The position numbers and the translations under genes are program-made. The notes beneath the pieces were generated by a model. It saw nothing but the letters and a program-made list of their open reading frames with translations, was not told where the DNA came from and searched no databases. Positions 25,773 through 37,628 of a stretch of 64,000 nucleotides of DNA are shown one piece after another. Source of the DNA: Aliihoeflea sp023389195. Its GTDB lineage: Bacteria > Pseudomonadota > Alphaproteobacteria > Rhizobiales > Rhizobiaceae. Location of the stretch: contig JAEWET010000036.1 in the NCBI GenBank assembly GCA_023389195.1, forward strand, positions 62,001 to 126,000, in the 5' to 3' direction. Position 1 is the first letter of the stretch, and each line of letters begins with the position of its first letter.

Positions 25773-26516
25773 ATGAACATGAGTGAAAAGACGCCCGCCA
25801 AACCGACGACGCTGCCAACCGAGACGCAGCGCAGCGACCCGAATGCGGTCGCTTCCTTCCTGAAGCAGGCGCGCGCATTGGGCGCGGGACGTGTCGCCGG
25901 GGCGAGCAAGGGGCGCCTGATCCTCGCGCTCGACGCGACCATGAGCCGGCAGCCGACCTGGGACCTTGCCTGTGCGCTGCAAGCCGAGATGTTCGATGCG
26001 GTCGGAAAGACGGGGAGGCTTGAAGTCCAGCTCGTCTACTTCCGCGGATTTGGCGAGTGCCGATCGTCGAAATTCGTCCCCGATACGGGCAAGCTCAAGG
26101 ACCTGATGGTGAAGATCGACTGCCGGGGCGGACACACGCAGATCGGCAAGGTGCTCTCGCATGCGCTCACCGAGACCGAGGCGCAGAAGGTCAACGCGCT
26201 CGTTTATATCGGTGATGCGATGGAGGAGGAGGTCGACGACCTGGCGGAGAAGGCCGGACGGCTCGGGCTCAAGGGCGTTCCAGTATTCCTGTTTCAGGAG
26301 GGTCACGATCCATCTGCCGAGCGCGCCTTCAAGGAGATCGCACGCCTGACGCGAGGCGCCTGGTTCCGGTTCGACCGCAACGCGGCATCGACGCTGGCGG
26401 AGCTGCTTTCGGCCATCGCGATCTACGCCACAGGCGGCTATCCTGCGCTCGAGGCGAGGGGACGTGGTGCGGATCGCCTGCTTATCGAGAACATGCGCGG
26501 CAGAAGCGGATCATGA
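25773..26516 (+). CDS. VWA-like domain protein
   Basis: A 247-aa soluble protein with a von Willebrand A-like fold. GRLILALDATMSRQPTWDLA resembles a metal-ion-dependent adhesion site with D-x-T-x-S in place of DxSxS, followed by a conserved threonine (GGHTQIGKVL) and NALVYIGDAMEE. Such domains mediate protein-protein contacts. The ATG at 25773 is preferred over an upstream frame start at 25743; a third ATG lies two codons later. The stop overlaps the start of the membrane J-domain gene (ATGA), implying coordinated synthesis and perhaps a shared job. Confidence 0.8.
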   Translation: MNMSEKTPAKPTTLPTETQRSDPNAVASFLKQARALGAGRVAGASKGRLILALDATMSRQPTWDLACALQAEMFDAVGKTGRLEVQLVYFRGFGECRSSKFVPDTGKLKDLMVKIDCRGGHTQIGKVLSHALTETEAQKVNALVYIGDAMEEEVDDLAEKAGRLGLKGVPVFLFQEGHDPSAERAFKEIARLTRGAWFRFDRNAASTLAELLSAIAIYATGGYPALEARGRGADRLLIENMRGRSGS

Positions 26517-27199
26517 TCTACGTCATTTCCGGTGGCGCGCTCGCGCTGTTTCTCATGTTCGTTCTTCTGCGCGCCGACGCCTCGAAGATCGCCTCGAGCC
26601 TGCGGCTGATCGGCCCGCTTGCGCTCGGTATCGTCGGCGTAGGCCTCATTCTCATCGGTCGTGCAGGCCTTGGCGGCATGGCGCTTTCGAGCGCGCTGGC
26701 CTGGTATGGCGCCGGGCGGATGCGTCGTCGCGCTAGCCCGACGCCGGGAAAGCGATCCCATGTCCGGACCGCTGCCTTGGAAATGGAACTCGACCACGAT
26801 ACCGGCGAACTGGACGGGGTGGTGCTGGCGGGCCGGTTCGACGGCAAGCCGCTTGGCGATCTCAGCGAACTCGAACTCTACGAGCTGCTCGCCGAACTGG
26901 CGGATGACGGCGAGAGCCGGCAGCTACTTGAGACGTATCTTGACGGCCGGCTTCCCCTCTGGCGCGATCACGCGCAGACGGATGTCGGCGGCGGGGAAAC
27001 TCGCCCGCCAGCTTCTGGCCCCATGAGCAAGCAGGAGGCCTACCAGGTCCTTGGTCTTGAAGCGGGTGCTAGCGCGGCGGATATCCGCAAGGCGCATCGG
27101 CGCCTGATGCAGCGGCTGCATCCGGACCTCGGAGGAAGCTCCTTCCTGGCTGCGCGGATCAATGAAGCCAAGGACGTTTTGTTGTCCGGTCACGGCTGA
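26513..27199 (+). CDS. Membrane-anchored J-domain protein
   Basis: A 228-aa protein with two N-terminal membrane helices (about 1-20 and 34-66), a central acidic region (LDGVVLAGRFDGKPLGDLSELELYELLAEL), and a C-terminal J domain from about 172 (EAYQVLGLEAGASAADIRKAHRRLMQRLHPDLGG) with an intact HPD. J domains stimulate an Hsp70 ATPase; the membrane anchor resembles Pam18/Tim14 or DjlA-like plans. Client unknown. Overlap with the VWA gene suggests they function together. Confidence 0.85.
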   Translation: MIYVISGGALALFLMFVLLRADASKIASSLRLIGPLALGIVGVGLILIGRAGLGGMALSSALAWYGAGRMRRRASPTPGKRSHVRTAALEMELDHDTGELDGVVLAGRFDGKPLGDLSELELYELLAELADDGESRQLLETYLDGRLPLWRDHAQTDVGGGETRPPASGPMSKQEAYQVLGLEAGASAADIRKAHRRLMQRLHPDLGGSSFLAARINEAKDVLLSGHG

Positions 27200-27238
27200 T
27201 TCTCCTTCGACACGAAACACTCCCGGAGAACGGGAAAC

Positions 27239-28726
27239 TTACATCTGCACCGCGTAGCAGGCGATGCCGTAGCTCTTCAGCGAACTGCAGGCGGACCATG
27301 CCGCGTCCTTGCCGGCGAAACCGGCGAAGCGTGCGCGGTAGTAGGTCTGACCGTTGTGGTCGAACGTCTCGGTGAACGGATCGGCATTGCCGAGCACGTT
27401 GGACGCGCGCGACTTCGCGTTGGCGAGGAAGGACTTGGCCTCGCTTTCCGACGGCATGGACGCCACCTGGATGACCCAGCCGGCCGGCTGCGTCGAGGAC
27501 GTCTGGACCGGATCGACTTCGGCTCGTTCCTTGATCGCATGCAGGGCCGCGGGTACGGCCTGCGAGGGCACCGGGGCAGGGGGCGTCGGCCGGGCGGTCG
27601 GGACCGCGCCTGCGAATGCCATCTGGATACGGTTGGAGGCGTCGTCATTGCCCAGCGGGGCGGACGGGGCAGGAGCCATCGCCGGCGCCTGGGCGACCGG
27701 CTGTGCGGCTGCCGTCGAGGTCAAAGCGAGTTCCATCTGCGCGGCGCCGGCCGGCTCGGCCGGGCGGAACTGCGGCGCGGACATCTTCGTCGGCAGCACG
27801 TTGGCGGCAGCGGCGACGGCAACGCCCTGGCTGGCCGCGCCGCGGGCGACGAGCATCTGCTTGTTGCCGCGCGAAGCCTTGGGAAGGTATTCGCGGATCA
27901 GTTCGACCATGTGGTCGTCACGCGAACGTCCGGAACGACCGCCCATCACGACGGCGACGATGGAACGGCCATCGTCCTGCACCGACGAGACGAGGTTGAA
28001 GCCCGATGCGCGGATGTAGCCGGTCTTGATGCCATCGGCGCCGCGAACGCGACCCAGCACCCGATTGTGGTTGCCGAAGCGCTGCTTGCCGAGGTTGAAC
28101 TCGCGGGTGCCAAAATAGGAATAATACTGCGGATAATGCTCGCGCAGGGCGACGCCGAGGATCGCCATGTCGCGTGCGCTGGTCACCTGCTTGTTGTTCG
28201 GCAGGCCGTGGGCGTTCTGGAACGTGGTCGAATTCATGCCGAGCTGGCGCGCCTTCGTGGTCATCAGCCGGGCAAAGTTCTGCTCCGAACCACCGACGAA
28301 TTCGCCGATCGCAGTGGCGATGTCATTGGCGGAACGGGTGACGAGCGAATAGATCGCGTTTTCCGCCGTGATCGTGGAGCCGGCGCGCAGGCCGATCTTG
28401 GTCGGCGGCTCGGCGGCTGCCTTGGCGCTGATCGGAATCGGCGTCGACTTGGCGACGCGACCGGACTCCATCTGCTCGAACAGCATGTAGAGCGTCATCA
28501 TCTTGGTCAGCGAGGCCGGGAAGCGCTGTTCGTCGCCATAGCGATTGAACAGGACCTGCCCCGTCTTGGCGTCCATGACATAGGCCGCATAGCGCGGATT
28601 CGCCGAAGCGTGGCCGACGGAGCCGGCGACCAAGGCGAGGGCGGTGAGGAAGGAAAGCAGGACCTTGAGGACGGCCTGGTGACGCGGAAGCATTCCGGCG
28701 AACGTCTGACGCACAACTACACCCAT
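27239..28726 (-). CDS. D-Ala-D-Ala carboxypeptidase with SPOR domain
   Basis: A penicillin-binding protein 5/DacF-type (peptidase S11) enzyme that trims peptidoglycan stem peptides. The 495-aa protein has a signal peptide (VLLSFLTALALVAGSVGHASA, about 21-42), SLTK at 72-75 (catalytic serine), SAN at 132-134 and KTG at 234-236. A Pro/Ala-rich linker follows, then a C-terminal SPOR domain from about 425 (AGWVIQVASMPSESEAKSFL) that binds septal denuded glycan. The ATG at 28726 is chosen; another at 28693 also precedes the signal peptide. It is divergent from the phasin gene. Confidence 0.9.
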   Translation of the reverse strand: MGVVVRQTFAGMLPRHQAVLKVLLSFLTALALVAGSVGHASANPRYAAYVMDAKTGQVLFNRYGDEQRFPASLTKMMTLYMLFEQMESGRVAKSTPIPISAKAAAEPPTKIGLRAGSTITAENAIYSLVTRSANDIATAIGEFVGGSEQNFARLMTTKARQLGMNSTTFQNAHGLPNNKQVTSARDMAILGVALREHYPQYYSYFGTREFNLGKQRFGNHNRVLGRVRGADGIKTGYIRASGFNLVSSVQDDGRSIVAVVMGGRSGRSRDDHMVELIREYLPKASRGNKQMLVARGAASQGVAVAAAANVLPTKMSAPQFRPAEPAGAAQMELALTSTAAAQPVAQAPAMAPAPSAPLGNDDASNRIQMAFAGAVPTARPTPPAPVPSQAVPAALHAIKERAEVDPVQTSSTQPAGWVIQVASMPSESEAKSFLANAKSRASNVLGNADPFTETFDHNGQTYYRARFAGFAGKDAAWSACSSLKSYGIACYAVQM

Positions 28727-28863
28727 ACAGATTTTGTCGGTCGCATTCTGGCGAGGATTTACATGCTGCCAACCTAGCCGCCGGAAGTTACCGATCCGTT
28801 TATGGTAACCGCTTCGTTCATAAAGCCGGCCAAATTCGAGACGTGCCTGCATTCCGGCCGCAA

Positions 28864-28892
28864 TTGACGGGTGCTGCGTTGCACGCTACGTT
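28864..28892 (+). promoter_or_regulatory. Candidate sigma-70-type promoter of phasin gene
   Basis: TTGACG (28864-28869) and TACGTT (28887-28892) are spaced by 17 bases and lie about 50 bases upstream of the phasin ATG. A six-base inverted repeat GTTACC/GGTAAC (28787-28792, 28804-28809) also lies in this divergent region. Confidence 0.4.
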
Positions 28893-28944
28893 TTTCGCAT
28901 CGCAGCATTGCTGCTCCGTCCATTTGACCAAGAGGTTTTGGCTT

Positions 28945-29274
28945 ATGATGCAATCCTTCGACGACGCCGGTAAGTTCGGCAAGGAAATGGCCGATAGCGG
29001 GCTGAGAAGTTTCGCTTCGGTTTCGAAGAACATGCAGGCGATCGCCGTCGAGGCGACCGAATACTCCCGCCGCGCGTTCGAGCAGTCGGGTTCGGTGGTG
29101 GAAAAGCTGGTTCTGGCGAAGTCGCCCGACAAGGCGATGGAGATCCAGATGGATTTCGCACGCCAGGCCTATGAAGGCTTCGTCGGCCAGGCGACGCGCA
29201 TGAGCGAGCTTTACGCCGACATGGCGAAAGAGGTCTACAAGCCCTTCGAGACGCTGGGCGTGAAGGCGCGGTGA
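28945..29274 (+). CDS. Phasin family protein
   Basis: A 109-aa helical protein starting MMQSFDDAGKFGKEMADSGL with MQAIAVEATEYSRRAFEQSG and MEIQMDFARQAYEGFVGQATRMSELY, the phasin-2 pattern. Phasins coat polyhydroxyalkanoate granules or act as general stress-associated amphipathic proteins. AAGAGG lies 10 bases upstream of the chosen ATG; the frame is open to 28843, but that part is unlike the family. A terminator follows directly. No PHA synthase is in the window. Confidence 0.88.
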   Translation: MMQSFDDAGKFGKEMADSGLRSFASVSKNMQAIAVEATEYSRRAFEQSGSVVEKLVLAKSPDKAMEIQMDFARQAYEGFVGQATRMSELYADMAKEVYKPFETLGVKAR

Positions 29275-29303
29275 CCGCAAGGCACATCGATGAAACGACG
29301 ACG

Positions 29304-29329
29304 AGGCCGCGCGATTGCGCGGCCTTTTT
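29304..29329 (+). terminator. Rho-independent terminator after phasin
   Basis: AGGCCGCGC (29304-29312), loop GATT, GCGCGGCCT (29317-29325), then a T run to 29329. Nine perfect pairs. Confidence 0.85.
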
Positions 29330-29469
29330 CGTGCTGGATCGAGACGTCAAAAATATTGTCGAGGACGTGAAGCCTGGCCGTATTGTCACCATCGACACAG
29401 GGCTTACAATCGAACACGAAACACCTACATGACGCTTCCGAGGCGGGAGTGGTTGGATTGGGAAGGCGA

Positions 29470-29835
29470 GTGACGAGCATAGGTTCCGGCGAGCGTGCGC
29501 CCAAGGCTCAGGCGGGCGAAAACGGCAATGGCGGCCCCGGCCGCGGCACGGCGGTCATCACCCGCACGAAAGCCAAGACCAAGAAGCCCAGTCTCTACCG
29601 CGTCCTGATCCTGAACGACGACTACACGCCGATGGAATTCGTCGTGCACGTGCTCGAGCGCTTCTTCCAGAAGGATCGCGAGGCTGCGACCCGCATCATG
29701 CTCCACGTCCATAATCACGGTGTCGGCGAATGCGGCGTCTACACCTTCGAGGTGGCCGAGACCAAGGTGACGCAAGTCATGGATTTCGCTCGCCAACACC
29801 AGCATCCGCTGCAATGCGTGATGGAAAAGAAATGA
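29470..29835 (+). CDS. clpS: ClpS adaptor of ClpA
   Basis: ClpS delivers N-degron substrates to the ClpAP protease. The 121-aa product has a disordered, Gly-rich N-terminus and the conserved NDDYTPMEFVVHVLERFF, HNHGVGECGVYTFEVAETK and a C-terminal QHPLQCVMEKK. GTG at 29470 is preferred because GGGAAGG precedes it; the frame is open upstream to a TTG at 29383. It is followed after eight bases by clpA, the usual pairing. Confidence 0.92.
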   Translation: MTSIGSGERAPKAQAGENGNGGPGRGTAVITRTKAKTKKPSLYRVLILNDDYTPMEFVVHVLERFFQKDREAATRIMLHVHNHGVGECGVYTFEVAETKVTQVMDFARQHQHPLQCVMEKK

Positions 29836-29843
29836 GGTACTGA

Positions 29844-32309
<2,466 letters not shown>

Positions 32310-32333
32310 GGCTGGCCGACAGCGAAACCAAGA

Positions 32334-32359
32334 GCGGCGCCTTCGGGCGCCGCTTTTTT
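32334..32359 (+). terminator. Rho-independent terminator after clpA
   Basis: GCGGCGCC (32334-32341), UUCG tetraloop, GGCGCCGC (32346-32353), then six T. The stable tetraloop makes it a strong terminator. Confidence 0.88.
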
Positions 32360-32400
32360 AACATCGCAAGTTTCCGGCCCCTGTGCTATCGGGGCCCGAC

Positions 32401-33159
32401 ATGCCTTCGCCTGCCGACTCACATATCGATTCTCCATCGCCCGACTTTTCCACGCGACTCAAATGGTTCGCGCGCGGGTGTCGTGCGTCGATGTCGGTTC
32501 CGGCGCTGATCCTGGCGAGCAGCTTCGTCGGCTTTGCCGCGCTGGCGCTCGAGGCTGGCTTCACGCTGGCGCAGACCGTGTTCATGACGGGGATCGTGTG
32601 GGCACTTCCGGCCAAGGTGGTGCTGATCGGAGCGGTGCTGGCGGGCAACGGCATCGCCGGCGCGGCCTTTGCGGTGGCGCTGTCCTCGGTGCGGCTTGCG
32701 CCAATGGTCGTCGTGCTGGTGCCGGAACTGCGCGGGCCGCGAACGCGGCCATGGGTCCTCTATCTCCTGTCGCATTTTGTCGCCGTGACCTCCTGGGTCA
32801 TCGCGCTCGAACAGATTCGCCACGTGCCGCGCGACATGCGGACGAGCTGGTATGGCGGCGTCGGCTCGTCGCTGGTCTTGCTCAACATGATCATCGTCGC
32901 GCTGGTCTACACGCTGGCGCAAAACCTGCCGCCCATCATCTCGGCCGCGCTCTTCATGCTGACGCCGATCTACTTCCTGACCTCGCTATGGGTGTCGGCG
33001 CGCGAGCGGGCAGGGCATGTCGCGATGGTCCTCGGTCTTCTGCTCGGGCCGCTCTTCCACATCGTCGTTCCCGATTTCAGCCTGCTGGCGACCGGGTTGG
33101 TCGGCGGATTGCTGGCCTATCTCTTCCACGTCGTGGCGAAGCGCAGGAAAGCGACATGA
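32401..33159 (+). CDS. azlC: AzlC-family branched-chain amino acid exporter subunit
   Basis: A 252-aa membrane protein with the AzlC pattern: a hydrophilic start, SVPALILASSFVGFAALALEAGF, GIVWALPAKVVLIG, and LSSVRLAPMVVVLVPELRG, then several helices. AzlC forms a two-subunit exporter with AzlD (BrnFE type). The ATG at 32401 was chosen over an upstream start at 32383. The azlD ATG overlaps its stop, so the two are translated together. Exported substrate inferred from the family only. Confidence 0.88.
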   Translation: MPSPADSHIDSPSPDFSTRLKWFARGCRASMSVPALILASSFVGFAALALEAGFTLAQTVFMTGIVWALPAKVVLIGAVLAGNGIAGAAFAVALSSVRLAPMVVVLVPELRGPRTRPWVLYLLSHFVAVTSWVIALEQIRHVPRDMRTSWYGGVGSSLVLLNMIIVALVYTLAQNLPPIISAALFMLTPIYFLTSLWVSARERAGHVAMVLGLLLGPLFHIVVPDFSLLATGLVGGLLAYLFHVVAKRRKAT

Positions 33160-33509
33160 CCTTCGATGCGCTCGACGTCTGGTGGTGGCCCTATGTCTTC
33201 ATCCTCGTTGCCGGATGGCTGGCGACGGATAGCTGGCGGTTTCTCGGCGTCTATCTCGGTGGGCGGATATCGGAAGAATCGGATGCGCTCGTCTTCGTGC
33301 GGTGCGTTGCGACCGCCCTGGTTGCCGCCGTCATTGCCAACCTGATCGTCAATCCGAACGGGCCGCTCGCCGATACCACGCTGGAGTTGCGGGTCTTTTC
33401 GGCGATCGTGGGCTTCTGCGCCTTCCTGTGGTTCGGCAAGCGCGTGCTGGTCGGCATCTTCGTGACCGAGGCCGTGCTGATCGCGGGCATGATCCTGGCG
33501 GCCGGTTAG
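33156..33509 (+). CDS. azlD: AzlD-family transporter subunit
   Basis: A 117-aa protein with about four membrane helices, starting MTFDALDVWWWPYVFILVAG and containing WRFLGVYLGGRISEESDALVFVRCVATALVAAVIANL. It overlaps azlC by four bases (ATGA). It is the small partner of the AzlC exporter. A PAP2 gene follows after 50 bases. Confidence 0.87.
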   Translation: MTFDALDVWWWPYVFILVAGWLATDSWRFLGVYLGGRISEESDALVFVRCVATALVAAVIANLIVNPNGPLADTTLELRVFSAIVGFCAFLWFGKRVLVGIFVTEAVLIAGMILAAG

Positions 33510-33559
33510 GCGGCGATTCATCAAATTCCGGTACGGTCCTCCGTCTGAAGAGGGCCGAC

Positions 33560-34495
33560 ATGTATCTGCGCCAGGCTGAAATCACGATCCTGTTGTTTCT
33601 CGCGCCGCTGGCGCTGATCGACGGCTGGCTGATCGTCGCGAAGGATCAGGCCGTCGACTGGGCCAGCTATGCGCCCGGCATTCTGGCGGCGCTGGTCGTG
33701 ATTGCGGTGGGGCTTGCCTATCGCGCGCTCGATCGCAGCGAAGGCATTGCGCTCGGTTCAATCGCGACGGGCCTATTCGTCCTGTTCACGATCCTGGCGT
33801 CGATCCTGAACTACCTGCTCTTCCCGCTCGCCGCGCCCACGATCGATCCGGTCCTGGCGAGGATCGATGCAATGTTCGGTTATCACTGGCCCGACTTCGT
33901 CGCCATGTTCGGGGCTTGGCCGTGGCTCGGCACCGTGCTTGGGCGCATCTATCTGACTTCTCTGCCTCAGCTCGTGCTGGTCGTCATCCTGCTCGGCTTC
34001 ATGGAAAAGCCGGTCGCGCTTCATCGCTTTCTTCTGACAGGCATCATCGGCGCCGCACTGTCCATTGGCATCTGGTGGCTTGCGCCGAGCTTCGGGCCGT
34101 CGACGATGCACGACATTCCCGGCGATCTGGCCAACAGCATCGATCTGGTCGTGCGCAACGAATACGGAGCGGAATTGCTGCGGTTGGCGATCGAAGGATC
34201 GGCGCTGATCACGGCGAAGGACACGCTGGGCGTGATCGCATTTCCGTCATTTCACACGGTGATGGCGCTCATGGCGATCTGGTTCACGTGGGAAACGCGG
34301 CTGCGGGCCCCGTTTCTCCTCGTCAATATCGCGATGATACCCGCGATCCTGGTCCATGGCGGGCATCACCTGATCGATCTTGCAGGTGGCGTCGCCGTTT
34401 TCGCGGTGGCGCTTGTCATGGCACGAATGCTCGTTCCGGCTGGCGCCGAACACAGGAAGCCGGCGATCGTCACTCGCCGCCCAGCGCGGCCCTGA
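33560..34495 (+). CDS. PAP2-superfamily membrane phosphatase
   Basis: A 311-aa polytopic protein with PAP2/inositolphosphotransferase-type motifs: FPSFHT near residue 230 and HGGHHLIDLAGG near 270, which supply the catalytic histidine pair and aspartate. The active site would face the periplasm. Likely lipid phosphatase or phosphotransferase; the substrate is not evident. The last 26 bases overlap the end of the convergent HIT gene. Confidence 0.82.
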   Translation: MYLRQAEITILLFLAPLALIDGWLIVAKDQAVDWASYAPGILAALVVIAVGLAYRALDRSEGIALGSIATGLFVLFTILASILNYLLFPLAAPTIDPVLARIDAMFGYHWPDFVAMFGAWPWLGTVLGRIYLTSLPQLVLVVILLGFMEKPVALHRFLLTGIIGAALSIGIWWLAPSFGPSTMHDIPGDLANSIDLVVRNEYGAELLRLAIEGSALITAKDTLGVIAFPSFHTVMALMAIWFTWETRLRAPFLLVNIAMIPAILVHGGHHLIDLAGGVAVFAVALVMARMLVPAGAEHRKPAIVTRRPARP

Positions 34496-34901
34496 TCCGT
34501 TCGGCATTGGCGGCAAGGACATCCGGCTTTTCCATCTCGCCCGAATGCGGCTTCAGCGCGACGCCGTCGAAGCGCGGAATGACGTGAAAATGGAGATGGA
34601 AGACGACCTGCCCGCCGGCCGGTTCGTTGAACTGCTGTACAGTGACGCCGTCGGCGTCGAACGCCCTGACGACCGCGCGCGACAGTTTCTGCACCGTCGT
34701 CATGACCGCCGAGAGGCTGTCGGGCGCGACGTCGAGAATGTTGCGGGACGGCGCCTTCGGGATGACGAGGCAATGCCCGTTGCCGCGCGGCATGATGTCC
34801 ATGAAGGCAAAGGTCGCGTCGTCTTCGTAGAGCTTCTGGGCGGGGAGCTCGCCGCGGAGGATCTTGGCGAAGATGTTCGTGTCGTCGTAGGCGGTCTTCA
34901 T
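34470..34901 (-). CDS. HIT-family nucleotide hydrolase
   Basis: A 143-aa histidine-triad protein with HLHFHVIP (the H-x-H-x-H triad), CLVIPKAPSRNILD and the opening YDDTNIFAKILRGELPA. Family members hydrolyse purine nucleoside phosphoramidates or related compounds. The ATG at 34901 is the conserved start; the frame is open a further 38 codons, but that part runs through the heptamer repeat described at 34919-35075. Convergent with the PAP2 gene. Confidence 0.9.
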   Translation of the reverse strand: MKTAYDDTNIFAKILRGELPAQKLYEDDATFAFMDIMPRGNGHCLVIPKAPSRNILDVAPDSLSAVMTTVQKLSRAVVRAFDADGVTVQQFNEPAGGQVVFHLHFHVIPRFDGVALKPHSGEMEKPDVLAANAERIRAALGGE

Positions 34902-34918
34902 CGATGGCTCCGGGTTCG

Positions 34919-35071
34919 GTGAATGGTGAATGGTGAATAGTGAATGGGGCGAGGGAATTGCAACCGTCAGCCGAAGAGAGGTTGACGGCAAGCGGCGATT
35001 TCCAGCCTCTTCCATTCACCATTCACCATTCACCATTCACCATTCACCATTCACCATTCACCATTCACCAT

Positions 35072-35075
<4 letters not shown>
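34919..35075. repeat. Inverted arrays of a 7-bp tandem repeat
   Basis: CATTCAC is repeated nine times without error at 35013-35075. The reverse-complement unit GTGAATG occurs four times at 34919-34946 (the third copy ends in A). The two arrays are 66 bases apart and can fold into a large hairpin in the hit-side transcript. The stop codon of the DUF482 gene lies inside the last copy. Confidence 0.9.
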
Positions 35076-36250
<1,175 letters not shown>

Positions 36251-36313
36251 AGACCAGACATCCCGACCCGCTCATTCACTCTCTAGATACGAGCCGGGAT
36301 GAAGGTTGCAAGG

Positions 36314-37042
36314 TCAGATCGGGCCGCGTCCGTCCGGATCGAAGCCTTCGAAGGTCATCTGGTCGGCATGGGCTGCCGTCAGTTCCTCGGACTGCTTGTC
36401 GCGTACGGTCCAGGTGATGACCGGAAGGCCGAGCTTTTCGCGCACGAAGGCGACGAAGGGGCTCGGCAGGTCGTGGACGCCGTAGGAGACGAAGTCGATC
36501 GGATGCGCCAGCATCGAGAAATGCGCCTCCAGCTCCTCGGGCTTGTTGCCGTGCGCGGTCAGGCCGACCGGAACGTCACCCGCATCCGCGACGAGCTGGC
36601 GGATCAGCCAGTGATCGAAGGACATGACCGCGGCCTTGCCGTCATAGGCCTTGACCAGCGCGAGGACGGCGGCGGCGAGGCCGTCGTCGCGGCCTTCGGT
36701 GCCCTTGAGCTCGATGACCAGAGGCACGCGGCCGGCGGTTAGGTCCAGCAGTTCCATCAGGGTCGGCGCATGGTCGTCCGTGCCGCCGATGCGAAGATCC
36801 GCCATCTCGCGGGCGGTCCGGTCGAGGACATGGCCCTCGGTTCCGGTCAGGCGCTTCAGATCATGGTCGTGGAAGACGACGGGGACGCCGTCCGACGACA
36901 GATGGACGTCGCACTCGATCGCGTAGTTGCGGTCGATGGCGGTCTGGAAGGCGGAGAGCGTGTTCTCCCAGCGCGTCTTGTTCAGGTCGTGGAAGCCGCG
37001 ATGGGCGATGGGACGCGCGGTGAGCCAGGAAATGTCGGACAT
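36314..37042 (-). CDS. Glycerophosphodiester phosphodiesterase
   Basis: A 242-aa GDPD TIM-barrel enzyme that hydrolyses glycerophosphodiesters to glycerol-3-phosphate and an alcohol. PIAHRGFHDLNKTRWENTLSAF has the catalytic His-Arg and Asn-Thr of the family, followed by IECDVHLSSDGVPVVFHDHDL, which supplies the metal-binding Glu-x-Asp and the second catalytic His. No signal peptide, so cytoplasmic. It begins six bases after ridA, so the two are cotranscribed. Confidence 0.92.
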   Translation of the reverse strand: MSDISWLTARPIAHRGFHDLNKTRWENTLSAFQTAIDRNYAIECDVHLSSDGVPVVFHDHDLKRLTGTEGHVLDRTAREMADLRIGGTDDHAPTLMELLDLTAGRVPLVIELKGTEGRDDGLAAAVLALVKAYDGKAAVMSFDHWLIRQLVADAGDVPVGLTAHGNKPEELEAHFSMLAHPIDFVSYGVHDLPSPFVAFVREKLGLPVITWTVRDKQSEELTAAHADQMTFEGFDPDGRGPI

Positions 37043-37048
37043 GCGCGC

Positions 37049-37519
37049 TCAGCCCTTCGCGATCTCGAAGATGGCTTCGACCTCGACCGCCGCGTCGAGC
37101 GGCAGGCGGGCGACGCCGACGGCGGCGCGGGCATGGCGGCCGGCCTCGCCGAGGACTTCCGCGAAGAGGTCCGACGCGCCGTTGGCGACGAGGTGGTGCT
37201 CGGTGAATTCGGGATCGGAGGAGACGAAGACGGTGATCTTGACCAGCCGGGCGATGCGTTCGAGGTCGCCGAGGGCGGCATTTGCCTGCGCCAGGACGTT
37301 GATCGCGCAGTGACGCGCGGCAGTCTGTCCGGCTGCGATCTCGACTTCGCGGCCGAGGCGGCCGGTGGCCGCGAGCTTGCCGTTGTCGAACGGAAGCTGG
37401 CCGGAGGTGAAGAGCAGATCGCCGGTCACCATGAAGGGCAGATAGTTGGCGGCGGGGGCGGCGGGAGCGGGCAGGGCGATGCCAAGCTTCTCCAGGCGGC
37501 TATTGATTGTGTCGGTCAT
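37049..37519 (-). CDS. RidA/YjgF-family protein
   Basis: A 156-aa protein of the RidA superfamily, which deaminates reactive enamine and imine intermediates. The N-terminal segment (IALPAPAAPAANYLPFMVTGDLLFTSGQLPF) is the longer type seen in the YjgH/YoaB-like subfamily rather than short RidA. The usual arginine that binds the substrate carboxylate is not obvious (FVSSDPEFTEHH region), so activity is uncertain. ATG at 37519. First gene of a minus-strand run with the GDPD gene. Confidence 0.85.
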   Translation of the reverse strand: MTDTINSRLEKLGIALPAPAAPAANYLPFMVTGDLLFTSGQLPFDNGKLAATGRLGREVEIAAGQTAARHCAINVLAQANAALGDLERIARLVKITVFVSSDPEFTEHHLVANGASDLFAEVLGEAGRHARAAVGVARLPLDAAVEVEAIFEIAKG

Positions 37520-37628
37520 CCTGTGATCCTTGTCGAAAGGCAAGCGGCGGCTCAATCGCCTCGCTTCTGCCACGAAAACGCTTTCAGGTGCCGGCCGAGC
37601 CGACCCAGCACCCAATCGGGAGAACCGA

